Of a stretch of 6,508 bases of DNA, positions 6,265 through 6,508 are shown piece after piece. The position numbers and the translations under genes are program-made. This stretch comes from Vicinamibacterales bacterium (GTDB lineage: Bacteria > Acidobacteriota > Vicinamibacteria > Vicinamibacterales > UBA8438): NCBI GenBank assembly GCA_030745255.1, contig JASLOY010000215.1, positions 1 through 6,508 of the forward strand, in the 5' to 3' direction. Within the stretch, counting starts at the first letter, position 1. Each line of letters opens with the position of its first letter. The notes beneath the pieces are model-generated. The model did not search any database, had not been told where the DNA came from, and saw only the letters and a list, made by a program, of their open reading frames with translations.

Positions 6265-6508
6265 GGGATCGGCACCGTGTCGATGACCTCCTCGATCACC
6301 GTTTCCACACGAATGTCACGGCTACTCGCGTGAGGCGCGAGCCAGATCCGGTGTCCCAGGACATACTTGGCCAGCTCCTGGATGTCTTCCGGGTAGACTT
6401 CGGCGCGTCGGCCCTGCAACAGGGCCCACACCTTGACCAGCCGACCCCAGCAGATCGTAGCCCGTGGTGACCCTCCCAAGTCGACGTATTCTTCCACCAG
6501 CGGCGAGG
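6261..6508 (-). CDS. moxR: MoxR-type AAA+ ATPase, C-terminal end
   Basis: Only the last 81 codons and the stop lie in the window; the gene continues beyond the right edge. The fragment begins at SPLVEEYVDLGGSPRAT, whose GGSPRA matches the lid-domain (sensor 2) motif of MoxR ATPases (G.SPRA), with the sensor arginine at fragment residue 15. It goes on with KVWALLQGR..VYPEDI and LGHRIWL, again standard for the C-terminal lid (ALL.GR..V.P.D, VL.HR). Walker A and B are outside the window. MoxR proteins are ATP-driven chaperone-like remodelers acting on VWA-domain partners, and this is evidently the first gene seen of the cluster. The stop overlaps the DUF58 start (ATGA). The tail after HRIWL (about 28 residues) runs to VIDTVPIP, the usual short extension. 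A GTG at 6495-6497 is an internal valine, not a start. Confidence 0.92.
   Translation of the reverse strand, partial: SPLVEEYVDLGGSPRATICWGRLVKVWALLQGRRAEVYPEDIQELAKYVLGHRIWLAPHASSRDIRVETVIEEVIDTVPIP

Noticed and set aside
5803..6333. 176-codon open frame on the + strand across DUF58 and moxR
   Set aside because: It spans the junction of two well-supported genes on the other strand and has typical shadow composition.

Overview
The window is GC-rich (low to mid 60s percent by eye) with high-GC codon usage. It comes from a bacterium, probably a didderm: there is an exported, membrane-anchored BatD-like protein and a MoxR/Bat (aerotolerance-type) gene set. No marker in the window fixes the phylum. 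GC-rich environmental phyla such as Acidobacteriota or Gemmatimonadota would fit, but that is a guess.

Layout. Bases 1-972 (+) hold the C-terminal third or less of a pyruvate:ferredoxin (2-oxoacid:acceptor) oxidoreductase, cut by the left edge just at its thiamine-diphosphate site. A 60-base convergent gap follows. The rest (1033-6508) is one minus-strand gene cluster, read right to left: moxR (3' end only), a DUF58 protein, a BatD-like membrane protein, a BatA-like von Willebrand A (VWA) protein, an unrecognised 231-residue membrane-anchored protein with TPR-like helices, and a BatB-like VWA protein. The first four genes are tightly packed (4-base overlap, 14-base gap, 13-base overlap). The last two are set off by gaps of 146 and 93 bases.

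How the genes work together. In known systems of this type, the MoxR AAA+ ATPase acts with VWA-containing partners, and the DUF58 protein is a cytosolic VWA-like partner. BatA and BatB are inner-membrane proteins carrying a VWA domain, and BatD and TPR proteins complete an envelope complex linked to stress tolerance or to metal loading and maturation of other proteins. Both VWA domains here keep their metal-site (MIDAS) residues. The oxidoreductase is transcribed towards the cluster and is not part of the operon, though an oxygen-sensitive Fe-S enzyme beside an aerotolerance-type operon is suggestive.

The least expected signal lies outside the genes. All three gaps longer than 50 bases carry 7-base phased repeats of one loose consensus, CAGRAGN. 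They are perfect five-copy arrays at 2156-2190 and 2902-2936, and degraded ones at 3004-3031 and 982-1009. The two intra-operon gaps also share a 10-mer (TGGCGAAGCC), and one contains a 16-base palindrome abutting the repeat array. I saw no tRNA, rRNA, CRISPR array, transposase, convincing sigma-70 promoter or U-tract terminator.
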